From: Flavivirga eckloniae
GTDB lineage: Bacteria; Bacteroidota; Bacteroidia; Flavobacteriales; Flavobacteriaceae
Length of the DNA: 64,000 bases
Assembly (NCBI RefSeq): GCF_002886045.1
Contig: NZ_CP025791.1
Location: 1,262,001 to 1,326,000, forward strand
Reading direction: 5' to 3'
In this document: positions 44,333-53,664 of the stretch, one piece after another
How positions within the stretch are numbered: position 1 is the first letter of the stretch
How the letters are laid out: each line of letters starts with the position of its first letter
The notes under the pieces: model-generated
What the model was told of the DNA's origin: nothing
What the model saw: the letters and a program-made list of their open reading frames with translations, nothing else
The model's database searches: none
Made by a program: the position numbers and the translations under genes

Positions 44333-45453
44333 TAAGAGTCTTTAAATTGTTTTTGATGATTTATACTCCAACATCTTTCGGAGTTTAAAAAACTAAAAAA
44401 ATGTTGGGCGCTATTCCCGTTACCATAATCTAATACGGTATTGTTTATTGTTTTTGGCATTTTAAAAATAGCATCCACTATCTCTTTTGCATTATAATTA
44501 ACATTAACAATTTGATTATTAGTAGTCCTGTTTTCTTGTCTGGTACCAATATTTATTGTTGGTATATTATAGGCAGGCGCTTCTCTTATGCCTGCACTAC
44601 TGTTACCAATTATGAATTCAGAATTTTTCAATAGTGTTAAAAAGTATTCAAATCTAATTGAAGGAAAGATTCTAACATTTCTATTGTTTTTAAGTTTTTG
44701 GTACGCTTCTATTATTGTTTTACTCCCCAAATCGTTGTTAGGGTAAATAAGTACGTAGTTTTTATTGCTTTGCGTTAATGCTTCAATAAAATTATCGATA
44801 TGTTCTTTAATACTTTCTATTTCTGTCGTTACGGGATGGTACATTGCCAAAGCATACGACTCAAAATCTATTTCGTAATATTGTTTCACAACATCTAGCG
44901 ATGGCAATACATTTGAAAACATGATATCTAAATCCGGAGACCCAATAATTTCTATGGAATGGGGTAATTCTCCCATTTGTATGAGCCTCTTTTTCGCTAA
45001 TTCATTGGCAACAAAATGTATGTGGCTCATTTTAGACGTTGAATGTCTTATTAATTCATCAATGGTTCCGGTAACCTCCCCGCCTTCTATGTGCGCTACC
45101 AATATATTATTTAACGATCCAACAATAGCTCCTGCCAAAGCTTCTACTCTATCGCCATGAACAACTATTAAGTCTGGTTTTATTTTATTTATAAAAGAAG
45201 AAAAGCCTTGAATGGTCTTCCCTAAGGTTAGATCCATTGTTGCTTCGTCGGTATGATTGTTAAATGTTTCAATATTCTTATACCCGCAGCGTTGCACTTC
45301 TATTAATGTATACCCATATTCTTCTAACATGTGCATCCCTGTTACAAAAACATGCGATTCAAAATTTGCATCATTTTCAATAACTTGAATCAATGATTTA
45401 ATTTTACCAAAATCTGCTCTTGTGCCTGTTAAAAAAACTATTCTTTTTGGCAT
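44332..45453 (-). CDS. neuC: UDP-N-acetylglucosamine 2-epimerase (hydrolysing), NeuC type
   Basis: The 373-residue protein follows the NeuC pattern throughout: RIVFLTGTRADFGKIKSLI, FVTGMHMLEEYG, VHGDRVEALAGA, AHIEGGEVTGTIDELIRHSTSKMSHIH, FPSIRFEYFLTLLKNSEFIIGNSSAGIREAP. It converts UDP-GlcNAc to ManNAc plus UDP, the committed step to sialic acid. Legionaminic-type LegG enzymes share the fold, but the adjacent NeuB is of the Neu5Ac type. It is followed by the candidate sialyltransferase and preceded by neuB (16-bp gap). Confidence 0.92.
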   Translation of the reverse strand: MPKRIVFLTGTRADFGKIKSLIQVIENDANFESHVFVTGMHMLEEYGYTLIEVQRCGYKNIETFNNHTDEATMDLTLGKTIQGFSSFINKIKPDLIVVHGDRVEALAGAIVGSLNNILVAHIEGGEVTGTIDELIRHSTSKMSHIHFVANELAKKRLIQMGELPHSIEIIGSPDLDIMFSNVLPSLDVVKQYYEIDFESYALAMYHPVTTEIESIKEHIDNFIEALTQSNKNYVLIYPNNDLGSKTIIEAYQKLKNNRNVRIFPSIRFEYFLTLLKNSEFIIGNSSAGIREAPAYNIPTINIGTRQENRTTNNQIVNVNYNAKEIVDAIFKMPKTINNTVLDYGNGNSAQHFFSFLNSERCWSINHQKQFKDS

Positions 45454-45469
45454 TAAATACTATTCTAAA

Positions 45470-46522
45470 TTAATTATAACCTTCAATATCGTTTGGAGAT
45501 AAATGGGTATCGTTTTTTACATCTCTTGTTGCTATTTTTCCAATAACATTATTAAAATGTTCGGCTAAAATAGGCCCAGTTCCCGGACGTTTAACCCATA
45601 TATTGTCTTTTGTAAAAACATCTCCTTTTTTTATTTCTTTTATGCTGCAAACGGTAGCAAAAGCAAAATCTATGGTAATCTTCTCTTCTTTTGCTGGTTC
45701 TTTTTTACCGCCTCGCATTAGGGCTATTTCGTTAGCATTTATTATAAGTTCCTTACATGCTTTTTCGTCCATACTGCATATAATATCCGGTCCTTTACGT
45801 TGCATGTGGTCTGTAAAATGACGTTCTAAAACAGAAGCTCCCAATGCTACTGCTCCTAAACAAGCATTGTTATTTAAGGTGTGATCACTTAAGCCAAATA
45901 CCTTATCGGGAAAAGCCTCATGTAATTCTTGCATGGCACCAAAACGTACTAAATGTATAGGTGTTGGATACAAGTTTGTTGTATGCAATAAGACTACAGG
46001 AACATCATGTTTATCGAAAATATCAACCGCTTTCTTTACGCTTTCTATAGTATTCATACCAGTACTTAGAATTACTGGTTTGCCAAACTTAGCAATATGT
46101 TCCAATAATGGATAATTATTACATTCGCCAGAACCAATTTTATAGGCTGGTACTTCCATGCTTTTTAACCTATTAGCTGCTGCTCTGGAAAACGGTGTAG
46201 AAATAAATATCATGCCTTTTTGCTCAACATACTCTTTAAGCGCAATCTCATCAGATTCATTAAGCGCACATCGTTTCATGACTTCGTAAATGGAAACATC
46301 TGTATTTCCTGGTATTACCTTTTTGGCTTCACCACTCATTTCATCTTCTACAATATGGGTTTGATGCTTAATAATTTCAGCTCCTGCTCTATGCGCTGCA
46401 TCAACCATTTCTTTTGCAACTGTTAACGATCCTTCGTGGTTAATTCCAATTTCGGCGATGACTAATGGCGGAAAATCTATTCCTATTTTTCTTCCTGAAA
46501 TTTCTATATAAGGGTTATTCAT
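45470..46522 (-). CDS. neuB: N-acetylneuraminate synthase
   Basis: The 350-residue protein has a TIM-barrel NeuB domain ([75 protein letters not shown]) and a C-terminal SAF domain (about residues 285-348; [20 protein letters not shown]). The motifs are those of the Neisseria/E. coli Neu5Ac synthases rather than the PseI group. It condenses ManNAc with phosphoenolpyruvate. It overlaps neuA by 8 bp. Confidence 0.93.
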   Translation of the reverse strand: MNNPYIEISGRKIGIDFPPLVIAEIGINHEGSLTVAKEMVDAAHRAGAEIIKHQTHIVEDEMSGEAKKVIPGNTDVSIYEVMKRCALNESDEIALKEYVEQKGMIFISTPFSRAAANRLKSMEVPAYKIGSGECNNYPLLEHIAKFGKPVILSTGMNTIESVKKAVDIFDKHDVPVVLLHTTNLYPTPIHLVRFGAMQELHEAFPDKVFGLSDHTLNNNACLGAVALGASVLERHFTDHMQRKGPDIICSMDEKACKELIINANEIALMRGGKKEPAKEEKITIDFAFATVCSIKEIKKGDVFTKDNIWVKRPGTGPILAEHFNNVIGKIATRDVKNDTHLSPNDIEGYN

Positions 46523-47204
46523 CTTTTTGTTGTTCTAGAGTAAATTCTGCTAGTTTAAAATCATCCATAGTATCTATGTCTACATTAGCAAATGCATGAT
46601 CTACGATGACAGGTATATTATTATTTGAAATGATTTTATCGTCTAGTATAAGCTCACGCTTTGTTATATACAACAACCCATTTTCATAGTATAAAGGCTC
46701 TAAATCCTGACTTCTTTGCCCCATATTATATAAAAATGGTTCGTATGTGTTGTTTACTATTTTTCCTAGTTTATGATGGTTTTTTGTAACTGTAATTAAA
46801 CTATCTGCGCCTTCTTCTATGATTTTATCACAGGCACTTTTTAATAGATTCTTGGGACGTAAAGGATTGGTTGGTTGTAATAGTATTACAAAATCGTATG
46901 TTTCGTTAAGTGTTAACAAAGCATGCTTTAAGGCTGATACCGTAGAGGCTTTATTACCCGATATTTCTTTGGGTCTATCTATTACCTGTACATTGTTTTT
47001 TAATGCAATCCTTTTTATTTCCTGATCGTCTGTAGTCACGACTATTTTTTCAACATAATCTAAATTGGATTTTGCGAAATCGATACTATACTCAATTAAG
47101 GGTTTGTTTTTAAGAGGTAAAACATTTTTTTTAGGTAACCGTTCTGAACCTCCCCTTGCTGGTATTATAACAACAAATGTTTTATTTAACTTGTTAGTTT
47201 TCAT
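46515..47204 (-). CDS. neuA: CMP-N-acetylneuraminate cytidylyltransferase
   Basis: The 229-residue protein has the cytidylyltransferase loop [21 protein letters not shown] (residues 11-31), the VVTTDDQEI and [12 protein letters not shown] segments, and the C-terminal [13 protein letters not shown] metal site. It activates the product of NeuB with CTP. It overlaps neuB downstream and the FkbM methyltransferase gene upstream (11 bp), so the neu genes are embedded in the long operon. Confidence 0.92.
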   Translation of the reverse strand: MKTNKLNKTFVVIIPARGGSERLPKKNVLPLKNKPLIEYSIDFAKSNLDYVEKIVVTTDDQEIKRIALKNNVQVIDRPKEISGNKASTVSALKHALLTLNETYDFVILLQPTNPLRPKNLLKSACDKIIEEGADSLITVTKNHHKLGKIVNNTYEPFLYNMGQRSQDLEPLYYENGLLYITKRELILDDKIISNNNIPVIVDHAFANVDIDTMDDFKLAEFTLEQQKDE

Positions 47205-47931
47205 ACAACAACATTGTTTTTATTGCAGTTACATCCGATTTATCTATAAGCAATTGATAATCGTACTTGCTTAATAATTCTCTAATTTCTGAGAATTGAT
47301 CGGCAGCCTTCTTGTCCGTTCTAAAACCATGTTCGAAATGAATAATTGAAGGTGAAACACTATCAAAATCCATATTCATTATAATATCATAATCATAACC
47401 TTCGGCATCGAGAACTAATAAATCTAATTGCTTGATATTATTCTCGTTTATAAACGCACTTAAACTTGTACATTTTACTTTTTCTTCTGTTATGTATTGC
47501 GATGGTATGTTTGTTTTTTTATGATGGTCTTTATCGAAAGAGGCAATGCCTAATGCAAACTCCGGCAATTTATCTTCATACTGTTTTGCTACTTTAAAAA
47601 TAGACGTTTCGGTTAGGGTATTATGAATAGCGTAGTTTACTGGTTTAATGTTTGGAAAATCCTTGTATGTTTCTTTTAAATCATTAAAATAATCCTGGAT
47701 AGGTTCTAAAACATAACCGCTAACATGTAATCTGTTATATTTTATAAATTCATAAATAGGGTCAAATCTTTTACCGTCGTTTGCTCCTACTTGTATAAAG
47801 TTTATTTTATGTTCTTTTTTTATCTTTTGATATAAAATACTTTCTAAAAAATTAAAATAGGATACAGAACTAATTCTATAGCCCTTTTTATTTATTATAT
47901 GCTTTATTCTTTTTTTAATGTACTTCTTCAT
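47194..47931 (-). CDS. FkbM family SAM-dependent methyltransferase
   Basis: The 245-residue protein has the FkbM fold: NFIQVGANDGKRFDPIYEFIK (about residues 40-60, SAM site), VLEPIQDYFNDL, and the core LDLLVLDAEGYDYDIIMNMDF near 170-190. Family members O-methylate sugars or glycolipids. Here it probably methylates a residue of the exported glycan. One-base overlap with the upstream glycosyltransferase. Confidence 0.87.
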   Translation of the reverse strand: MKKYIKKRIKHIINKKGYRISSVSYFNFLESILYQKIKKEHKINFIQVGANDGKRFDPIYEFIKYNRLHVSGYVLEPIQDYFNDLKETYKDFPNIKPVNYAIHNTLTETSIFKVAKQYEDKLPEFALGIASFDKDHHKKTNIPSQYITEEKVKCTSLSAFINENNIKQLDLLVLDAEGYDYDIIMNMDFDSVSPSIIHFEHGFRTDKKAADQFSEIRELLSKYDYQLLIDKSDVTAIKTMLLYEN

Positions 47932-49028
47932 TAATTTATGTCTATGCTAATTTTAGCATTGTTTATAATGGCATTCATGCCTTTATTCCATTGGTTAGAA
48001 CTGTAAAGCCCTGCTGGTAGTTGTTCTTTTTTATATCTGTTATTTAGAAAGTCCTGAATGGCATTTACCCAATCTTCTATAAAATGTGGGTTATCGATTA
48101 GCTTTCCATACTTTCCATTTTGTAACACTTCTGCAACACCTCCTAAGTTTGAAGCGATACAGTAATTGCCACAGTGTAATGCTTCTATTAAGCTTAACCC
48201 AAAACCTTCATGGGTTAGGGTTGGAAATAAATAACAATCGGATATTTGATAATATTCTGGTAATTCACCATTAGGAACAAGTCCCAAAAACTTCACCCCT
48301 TCAATATCTTGATCTCTTTTAGCCCCAATAATCCAAAGTTCTATGTTTAATTCATTATTGTATATGCGTTTCCATGCATTTAATATAAGCCCCAGACCTT
48401 TTTTAGGTCTGTCTTTTGAACACCATGTAAAAATGGTTTTACCATCTACTTTATGCTTCGTCTTTAGTGCTTTTTTTTCTGATGCTTCAAGTTTATAAAA
48501 TTTAGAAGTATCTATGCCATTATGAAGCACAGAAAACAAACATGGCAAAATGGTATATGTCTCTTTATGCGCTATATAAGAATCATGTGTTAGCACTATC
48601 ATTTCGTCAATAAATTCAAAAAACCATCTACTTTCAAAATTGCCAAAAAAGGGAGGATAGCCATGATAAAAAAACTGGATATAAAACCGGTTTTTGTAAT
48701 TAGATGCATCTAAAAAATCCTTTAGTGCTTTTGCCAAACCAAAATTGTCAACCAATTGAATAATATAGTCCTCTCCGTCAATTATTATCTCGCTTAAAGC
48801 TTTTAAATAGTTGGCGTATGGTTTTTTCGTAATTCTTTTTTTTATTTTGGAAGATATTGAGGCATCTATAGTTTTGTATGTAACCTCTGGAATATGTGTT
48901 TCTGGGGTTTCACAAATGATATAATCTACTAAATGATTGTTACTAAGGTAGTTTTTGTACATAGTAGTCCAACTTCCTATTTTTTGATAAGGGATAGAAA
49001 ATTGGGATATTAAAATTACTTTGGCCAT
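47931..49028 (-). CDS. Glycosyltransferase, GT4 family
   Basis: The 365-residue protein has a GT-B fold with FTWCSKDRPKKGLGLILNAWKRI in the middle and SDCYLFPTLTHEGFGLSLIEALHCGNYCIASNLGGVAEVL (about residues 260-300), the GT4 donor site. It follows the GT2 gene by 15 bp. Sugar specificity unknown. Confidence 0.88.
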   Translation of the reverse strand: MAKVILISQFSIPYQKIGSWTTMYKNYLSNNHLVDYIICETPETHIPEVTYKTIDASISSKIKKRITKKPYANYLKALSEIIIDGEDYIIQLVDNFGLAKALKDFLDASNYKNRFYIQFFYHGYPPFFGNFESRWFFEFIDEMIVLTHDSYIAHKETYTILPCLFSVLHNGIDTSKFYKLEASEKKALKTKHKVDGKTIFTWCSKDRPKKGLGLILNAWKRIYNNELNIELWIIGAKRDQDIEGVKFLGLVPNGELPEYYQISDCYLFPTLTHEGFGLSLIEALHCGNYCIASNLGGVAEVLQNGKYGKLIDNPHFIEDWVNAIQDFLNNRYKKEQLPAGLYSSNQWNKGMNAIINNAKISIDIN

Positions 49029-49043
49029 ACCTTGTATTTATTG

Positions 49044-50123
49044 CTAAACTAATATTTTAAGCATTATAGATTTTAAATCATCCGAAATTTTATAAACATA
49101 ATTATATGTATGTAAGTTAGATACGACATAACTTAACACATTATCGTTTATGGTCTTTAAAGTGATATATTCTGGTATGTTTTTACCAAGCATTTTTTTT
49201 AATGTGTACTTTTTCGATTTAAAAAAAGGGGCTTCTTTAAAAACAACATGAATATTGATTTTAAGCTCATTACTGCATAATACGTTATAAAACCAATTAT
49301 CGAATTCTGTCTTTTTGTTTGAAATGATAATGGGCTTATCGTATTCTATTATTTTGTTAAAAGCTGTTTTATCGATCACTTTACCTATTTCATGATCGTT
49401 AGCCTTTATTTTTCCAGAAACTCTAACTTGCTTTAAGTAGTCATGATTACGTTGTACAATGCCCTTAATATGTAATTTGGCTGTTAATGCTTTTTGCTCG
49501 CTATTAACATAATTTACATGCCATTGATGCAGCATAAGCACTTGATCGCTGTAAAAATGAATATCTTTTTTTGCATGTTTTAATCTAACATGCACATCGG
49601 TGTCTTCTGCTCCCCAAAAATGATAATTTTCATCAAATCCATTAAGGCTTCTTAAATCGTTAGTGTTGAACAGAGATATACCGGTAGCTTCGTTTGTTGA
49701 TTCGAATTTAATTTTATAATCTTCAAACTTCTTCTGCTTTATTGATTCTTCTTTTGATAAAAACCCTACCTTAAAATAAACATTAGAAAAAGTTTTAATC
49801 AAATTAAAACTTGTGTTTATAAATTCCGGATGGAATATCATGTCTATATCTGCAACAAAAAAATAAGGTGTTTTTGCGAGGTTTAAAGCAAAATTAAGTG
49901 CTTTAGATTTATTCCATGGTTGATACACATTATATGCATAATAATAGGTGGCAAAATCATATTTAGAAACCAAGATTTCAACCTGTTTGGCCATTTCTAG
50001 TTTGCTACCATAATCAATAAAAAGAACTGTAAAATCTGTATTTGTTTGAGATACCAGAGATTCGAGAGAATTCTCAATTCTTCGTAAATCCCTGTCTCTA
50101 TATGGATACACTACAGTAATCAT
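49044..50123 (-). CDS. Glycosyltransferase, GT2 family with galactosyltransferase-type C-terminus
   Basis: The 359-residue protein has a GT-A domain (MITVVYPYRDRDLRRIENSL, metal motif FVADIDMIFHPEF near residue 95) and the conserved NTNDLRSLNGFDENYHFWGAEDTDVHVRL block (about 165-195) seen in GT27-like/chondroitin-polymerase type transferases. A C-terminal 120-residue extension is unassigned. Retains the key D-x-D and W-x-x-ED residues. Confidence 0.87.
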   Translation of the reverse strand: MITVVYPYRDRDLRRIENSLESLVSQTNTDFTVLFIDYGSKLEMAKQVEILVSKYDFATYYYAYNVYQPWNKSKALNFALNLAKTPYFFVADIDMIFHPEFINTSFNLIKTFSNVYFKVGFLSKEESIKQKKFEDYKIKFESTNEATGISLFNTNDLRSLNGFDENYHFWGAEDTDVHVRLKHAKKDIHFYSDQVLMLHQWHVNYVNSEQKALTAKLHIKGIVQRNHDYLKQVRVSGKIKANDHEIGKVIDKTAFNKIIEYDKPIIISNKKTEFDNWFYNVLCSNELKINIHVVFKEAPFFKSKKYTLKKMLGKNIPEYITLKTINDNVLSYVVSNLHTYNYVYKISDDLKSIMLKILV

Positions 50124-50131
50124 TAATCAAT

Positions 50132-51076
50132 TTATTTTAATAGTTTTTCTCCTTTTCCGGTTAGTTTTAATGATAGGTATGCTAAACTAAACTTTCCCCA
50201 ATTAATTACAATGTTCATATTAAAAAAAGAAAGTGTTTTTAAGACCTTTATCAAGGCATTAACGCTTTCTTTATCATGGTACAGAAAAGGTAAATATTTA
50301 ATAATCGTCTTAAAATAAAACAGCCTTAGTGTATTGGTTATTCTTTTTTTGGTTATCAAAATATGAATATATTTTGATGTACTTGCTAATATCGATTTTC
50401 TTAATAAAAAATTCTTTTTATTTCCTACCTCTTTGGTTGTACTGGCATCATGCCATCTATAATAAGTTAGGTAGTTATCTATAACAACCATACTGGGATT
50501 ATCTAATAAAACCCTTGCATAAAAGTCTCTATCCTGTCCAGCCAACAAATCTTCATCAAACAGCACTTTATTTTCTAAAAAGCTTTTTTTCCACATAATA
50601 TCTGGTAAATACCAAGTAATTTTTAGGGTTAAAAAGTCTTCTAAAATATTACTAGTTAATGTGGTTCTATTTTCCTGACCTACAATGTTATTTATTGTAT
50701 TTGAAAACATTTTGGTTTTAGAAATAACAGCATCCATATTGTCCTTAAATGCTTCTGCCTTTTTCTTTATAAAATCCGGATGCATGATATCGTCACTGTC
50801 AAACCAATTAACATAACTACCTCTACATTTTTCAAACCCATAATTTCTACAAGAATTTGCGCCTTTAATTTTGTTATTGGGTCTTTTAAAAAGTACAAAT
50901 CTTGAGTCTTCTTCAATAAATCTTTCAATAAGTTTAATAGAATTATCTGTTGAGTGATCGTCTACAATAACACATTCCCAGTTTTTATAAGTCTGGCACT
51001 GTATACTTTCTAAAGTTTCTACTAAAAGCGATTCTCTATTATATACTGGTATTATTATGGATACTAATGCTTCCAA
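50132..51076 (-). CDS. Glycosyltransferase, GT2 family
   Basis: The 314-residue protein starts VSIIIPVYNRESLLVETLESI and has CVIVDDHSTDNSI, NWFDSDDIMHPDFIKKK (metal motif near residue 95) and AGQDRDFYARVLL (about 180-192), the standard GT2 set. Stop and start of this gene and the downstream GT2 are 8 bp apart. Specific sugar unknown. Confidence 0.9.
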   Translation of the reverse strand: MEALVSIIIPVYNRESLLVETLESIQCQTYKNWECVIVDDHSTDNSIKLIERFIEEDSRFVLFKRPNNKIKGANSCRNYGFEKCRGSYVNWFDSDDIMHPDFIKKKAEAFKDNMDAVISKTKMFSNTINNIVGQENRTTLTSNILEDFLTLKITWYLPDIMWKKSFLENKVLFDEDLLAGQDRDFYARVLLDNPSMVVIDNYLTYYRWHDASTTKEVGNKKNFLLRKSILASTSKYIHILITKKRITNTLRLFYFKTIIKYLPFLYHDKESVNALIKVLKTLSFFNMNIVINWGKFSLAYLSLKLTGKGEKLLK

Positions 51077-52195
51077 CTATATTATATTTTGTACTAAACC
51101 GTTTATTGTATTAATATGCCTATCCATTAAAAAATTAGCTTTTATAAATTCCTTTCCTGCTTGTCCTAAGGATATTGCTAAATTTTTGTCTTGTAAAATA
51201 GTTATCATATGCTCCGTCATGGTATCCACATCATGTTCTTTAAAAAGCAACCCTGTTTTTCCATCAATAATAACTTCTGGTATGCCTGCATGTTTAGAAG
51301 TTATAACTGGTACTCCCGCTATACTTGATTCTAGAATGGCTAAGGGTGTTCCTTCCATATCACCATTTGATGCTGTAATAGAGTGTTGTACAAAAGCCAT
51401 GGATTCTTCTAAATAAGCTTTGAACTCCTGAGGTTTTATAACTCCTAGAAAACTAACGGAATTTTCTATTTTTAAATAGTTAACTAAATTTTTACAGGTT
51501 TCCAATAGATTCCCATTACCAGCCATAAGCAGCTTGGCTTCTGGAAACTCTTTTAACACGTTATTAAAAGCTAAAATAGTATAATATGGCGCTTTTTTGT
51601 TTGTAAACCGCCCGGCTGCAATAAATTGAGGTTTTAAAAACTGTGGTTTGGCATCTGCAAACAAATTATTTGGTCCATAGATGTTTTTTACAAGCTTACT
51701 CTCAGGACATCCTAAAGCGATAAGCTTTTTTTTCATGACTTCTGAAACTACAATAATATATTTTGCATATTTAAACATCTCTAAATACTGAGGTTTAAAG
51801 CTATTTATGGTCTCTGTTACTGTGGCATCGTAACCATGAAAATGAATTATTAATGGCAATTTTGAAGTTTTTATCGCATCTATATACATCGCCGCAGTAG
51901 TGCCATATTCTGCTAATATAACCTGTATTTTATTTTTTTTCCACGATTTTACAAGTGCTTTACTTTCTGCTCTTAGGGGTTGTTTTTTTATAACATTAAT
52001 GGCTTTACCTATGTATCTTCCTAAGCCTTTAAAAATTAGGCCTTCACCCTCTAAATGTTGATTATTAGCAGAACCGTAGTAATATTTAACACAACCATGC
52101 AATAATGTTTTATGTGCCTGTATAAAGGTCTCAGAGTACGCATTAAGGTTGGGTGTTAATATAGCTATATTTGGTTTTTCTTTCACAGTTTGCAT
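51077..52195 (-). CDS. Glycosyltransferase, GT4 family (WcaL-like)
   Basis: The 372-residue protein opens NIAILTPNLNAYSETFIQAH as in colanic-acid WcaL-type enzymes, has PQFIAAGRFTNKKAPYYTILAF and MAFVQHSITASNGDMEGTPLAILESSIAGVPVITSKHAGIPEVI (about residues 255-300). The neighbours touch it directly (0-1 bp gaps). A galactosyl or similar transfer is possible by family analogy. Confidence 0.89.
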   Translation of the reverse strand: MQTVKEKPNIAILTPNLNAYSETFIQAHKTLLHGCVKYYYGSANNQHLEGEGLIFKGLGRYIGKAINVIKKQPLRAESKALVKSWKKNKIQVILAEYGTTAAMYIDAIKTSKLPLIIHFHGYDATVTETINSFKPQYLEMFKYAKYIIVVSEVMKKKLIALGCPESKLVKNIYGPNNLFADAKPQFLKPQFIAAGRFTNKKAPYYTILAFNNVLKEFPEAKLLMAGNGNLLETCKNLVNYLKIENSVSFLGVIKPQEFKAYLEESMAFVQHSITASNGDMEGTPLAILESSIAGVPVITSKHAGIPEVIIDGKTGLLFKEHDVDTMTEHMITILQDKNLAISLGQAGKEFIKANFLMDRHINTINGLVQNII

Positions 52196-52196
52196 A

Positions 52197-53021
52197 TTAA
52201 TTTAACCTTCTTTTTAATACTCTTTTAATCTTATTTTTTCCGATGTTTAAAATTTCTGAACCATGATACTTTTTTATAGACTTCAAATGTTTGATATGTA
52301 CTTTAAACTCAGACATAAAAAATGTCATTAACCTCATTCTACTTTTGTGATAGTCTATGAGTTTTAAATTAGAGGTAACCCCATTTTCATTTTTTCTATA
52401 TACCCCCATGTTCCCATCTAAAAGCTTTAAATTTCCTTTTGAAGCGACTAAGGCGAAAAGTGCCATATCGCCACTTTTAACGTCCTTAAACCATTCTGGA
52501 AATGCTAAGCAATCTCTTCTAAACACAATAGAAGATGTATGAAATAATGCCGTTTTTGAGAATGTATCTTTTAATGTAAATACATCTTTAGTATACGATC
52601 TCCATGGTTTGCTTTTAAAATCGGGCAACATTTCATTAGTTACAAATACATTATGGAAACACCCCGCAAACTCTATATTAGATTCTAAAAAATCTATTTG
52701 TTTTTGCAGTTTTGAAGAATCTGTCCAATAATCGTCCCCTTCACATAGCGCTATATACTTTCCTTTACATTGTTTTAGCGCAAAAATAAAATTAGGCATC
52801 ATGCCTAAATTTTCTTTATGGTTAAAATATGTGAAAGACACATTTTTATGGGCTACTCCTAAAAACTCATTTATTATGGCATTGGTTTTATCTGTAGAGG
52901 CATCATTAGAAATTACAAACTCAACATTAAATGATGTTTTTTGATTGAGCACACCTTGTATCGCTTCATGAATATACTTTTCATGATTAAACGTTATCAT
53001 ACAAACAGAAACCGTAATCAT
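52197..53021 (-). CDS. Glycosyltransferase, GT2 family
   Basis: The 274-residue protein has VSVCMITFNHEKYIHEAIQGV, FVISNDASTDKTNAII and YIALCEGDDYWTDSSKLQKQIDFL (metal motif near residue 95), characteristic of GT2 enzymes of O-antigen clusters. It lies 10 bp downstream of the acetyltransferase gene. Acceptor and donor are unknown. Confidence 0.89.
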   Translation of the reverse strand: MITVSVCMITFNHEKYIHEAIQGVLNQKTSFNVEFVISNDASTDKTNAIINEFLGVAHKNVSFTYFNHKENLGMMPNFIFALKQCKGKYIALCEGDDYWTDSSKLQKQIDFLESNIEFAGCFHNVFVTNEMLPDFKSKPWRSYTKDVFTLKDTFSKTALFHTSSIVFRRDCLAFPEWFKDVKSGDMALFALVASKGNLKLLDGNMGVYRKNENGVTSNLKLIDYHKSRMRLMTFFMSEFKVHIKHLKSIKKYHGSEILNIGKNKIKRVLKRRLN

Positions 53022-53031
53022 ATCATCCTTT

Positions 53032-53664
53032 TTAACTAATAATTCTACCAGGAACCCCTACAATCGTGCAATTATCCGGTACATCTTTTAAAACTACAGC
53101 CCCTGCTCCTACAATGACATGTTCACCCAATACTACATCTGGTAAGATTATTGCCCCAGCTCCTATAGAGGTGTAACTCCCTATTTTACATCTGCCTAAA
53201 ATAGTCGCATTTGGCGATATTTCTACAAAGTCTCCTATCTGACAATCATGTGTTACGACACTATTGTAGTAAACCAGACATCCTATTCCCAGTTTTGCAC
53301 TACTTGATATGATTGCTCCTGAAAGTACCGAAGTTCCTAAGCCAATGGTTACATCATGGTCATTAATCTGTGCGCTTTTTGATAGTATTGATTTTGGAAC
53401 ACCCCCTAAGTCGATAAATTTATTATATAAATTGTTTCTCAATTTCGGGCTTCCCAGTCCAAGTATAAAACTATTATTTTTAGTTTTGATATGTTGTTTT
53501 ACCTCTTCTAAAGATCTTATTATGGTATAGTTTGAAGCTAAGGATTCATCTAGCTCAGGTGACACATCATCAAAAAAGAATATATCTTCTTTTTTATAGT
53601 TTAAATCAACCAATAACATGTGAAGTATTTCTTTGGCAAAACCTTTAGCTCCTACAACAATCAT
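53032..53664 (-). CDS. NeuD/PglD-like sugar O/N-acetyltransferase
   Basis: The 210-residue protein combines a Rossmann-like N-terminus (MIVVGAKGFAKEILHMLL) with a left-handed beta-helix of hexapeptide repeats from about residue 95 (ITSSAKLGIGCLVYYNS-type repeats, GSYTSIGAGAIILPDVVLGEHVIVGAGAVV). PglD N-acetylates UDP-4-amino sugars, NeuD O-acetylates sialic acid. It overlaps the aminotransferase gene by 4 bp, which favours a PglD-type partner role; a NeuD role with the neu genes 6 kb away remains possible. Confidence 0.87.
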   Translation of the reverse strand: MIVVGAKGFAKEILHMLLVDLNYKKEDIFFFDDVSPELDESLASNYTIIRSLEEVKQHIKTKNNSFILGLGSPKLRNNLYNKFIDLGGVPKSILSKSAQINDHDVTIGLGTSVLSGAIISSSAKLGIGCLVYYNSVVTHDCQIGDFVEISPNATILGRCKIGSYTSIGAGAIILPDVVLGEHVIVGAGAVVLKDVPDNCTIVGVPGRIIS

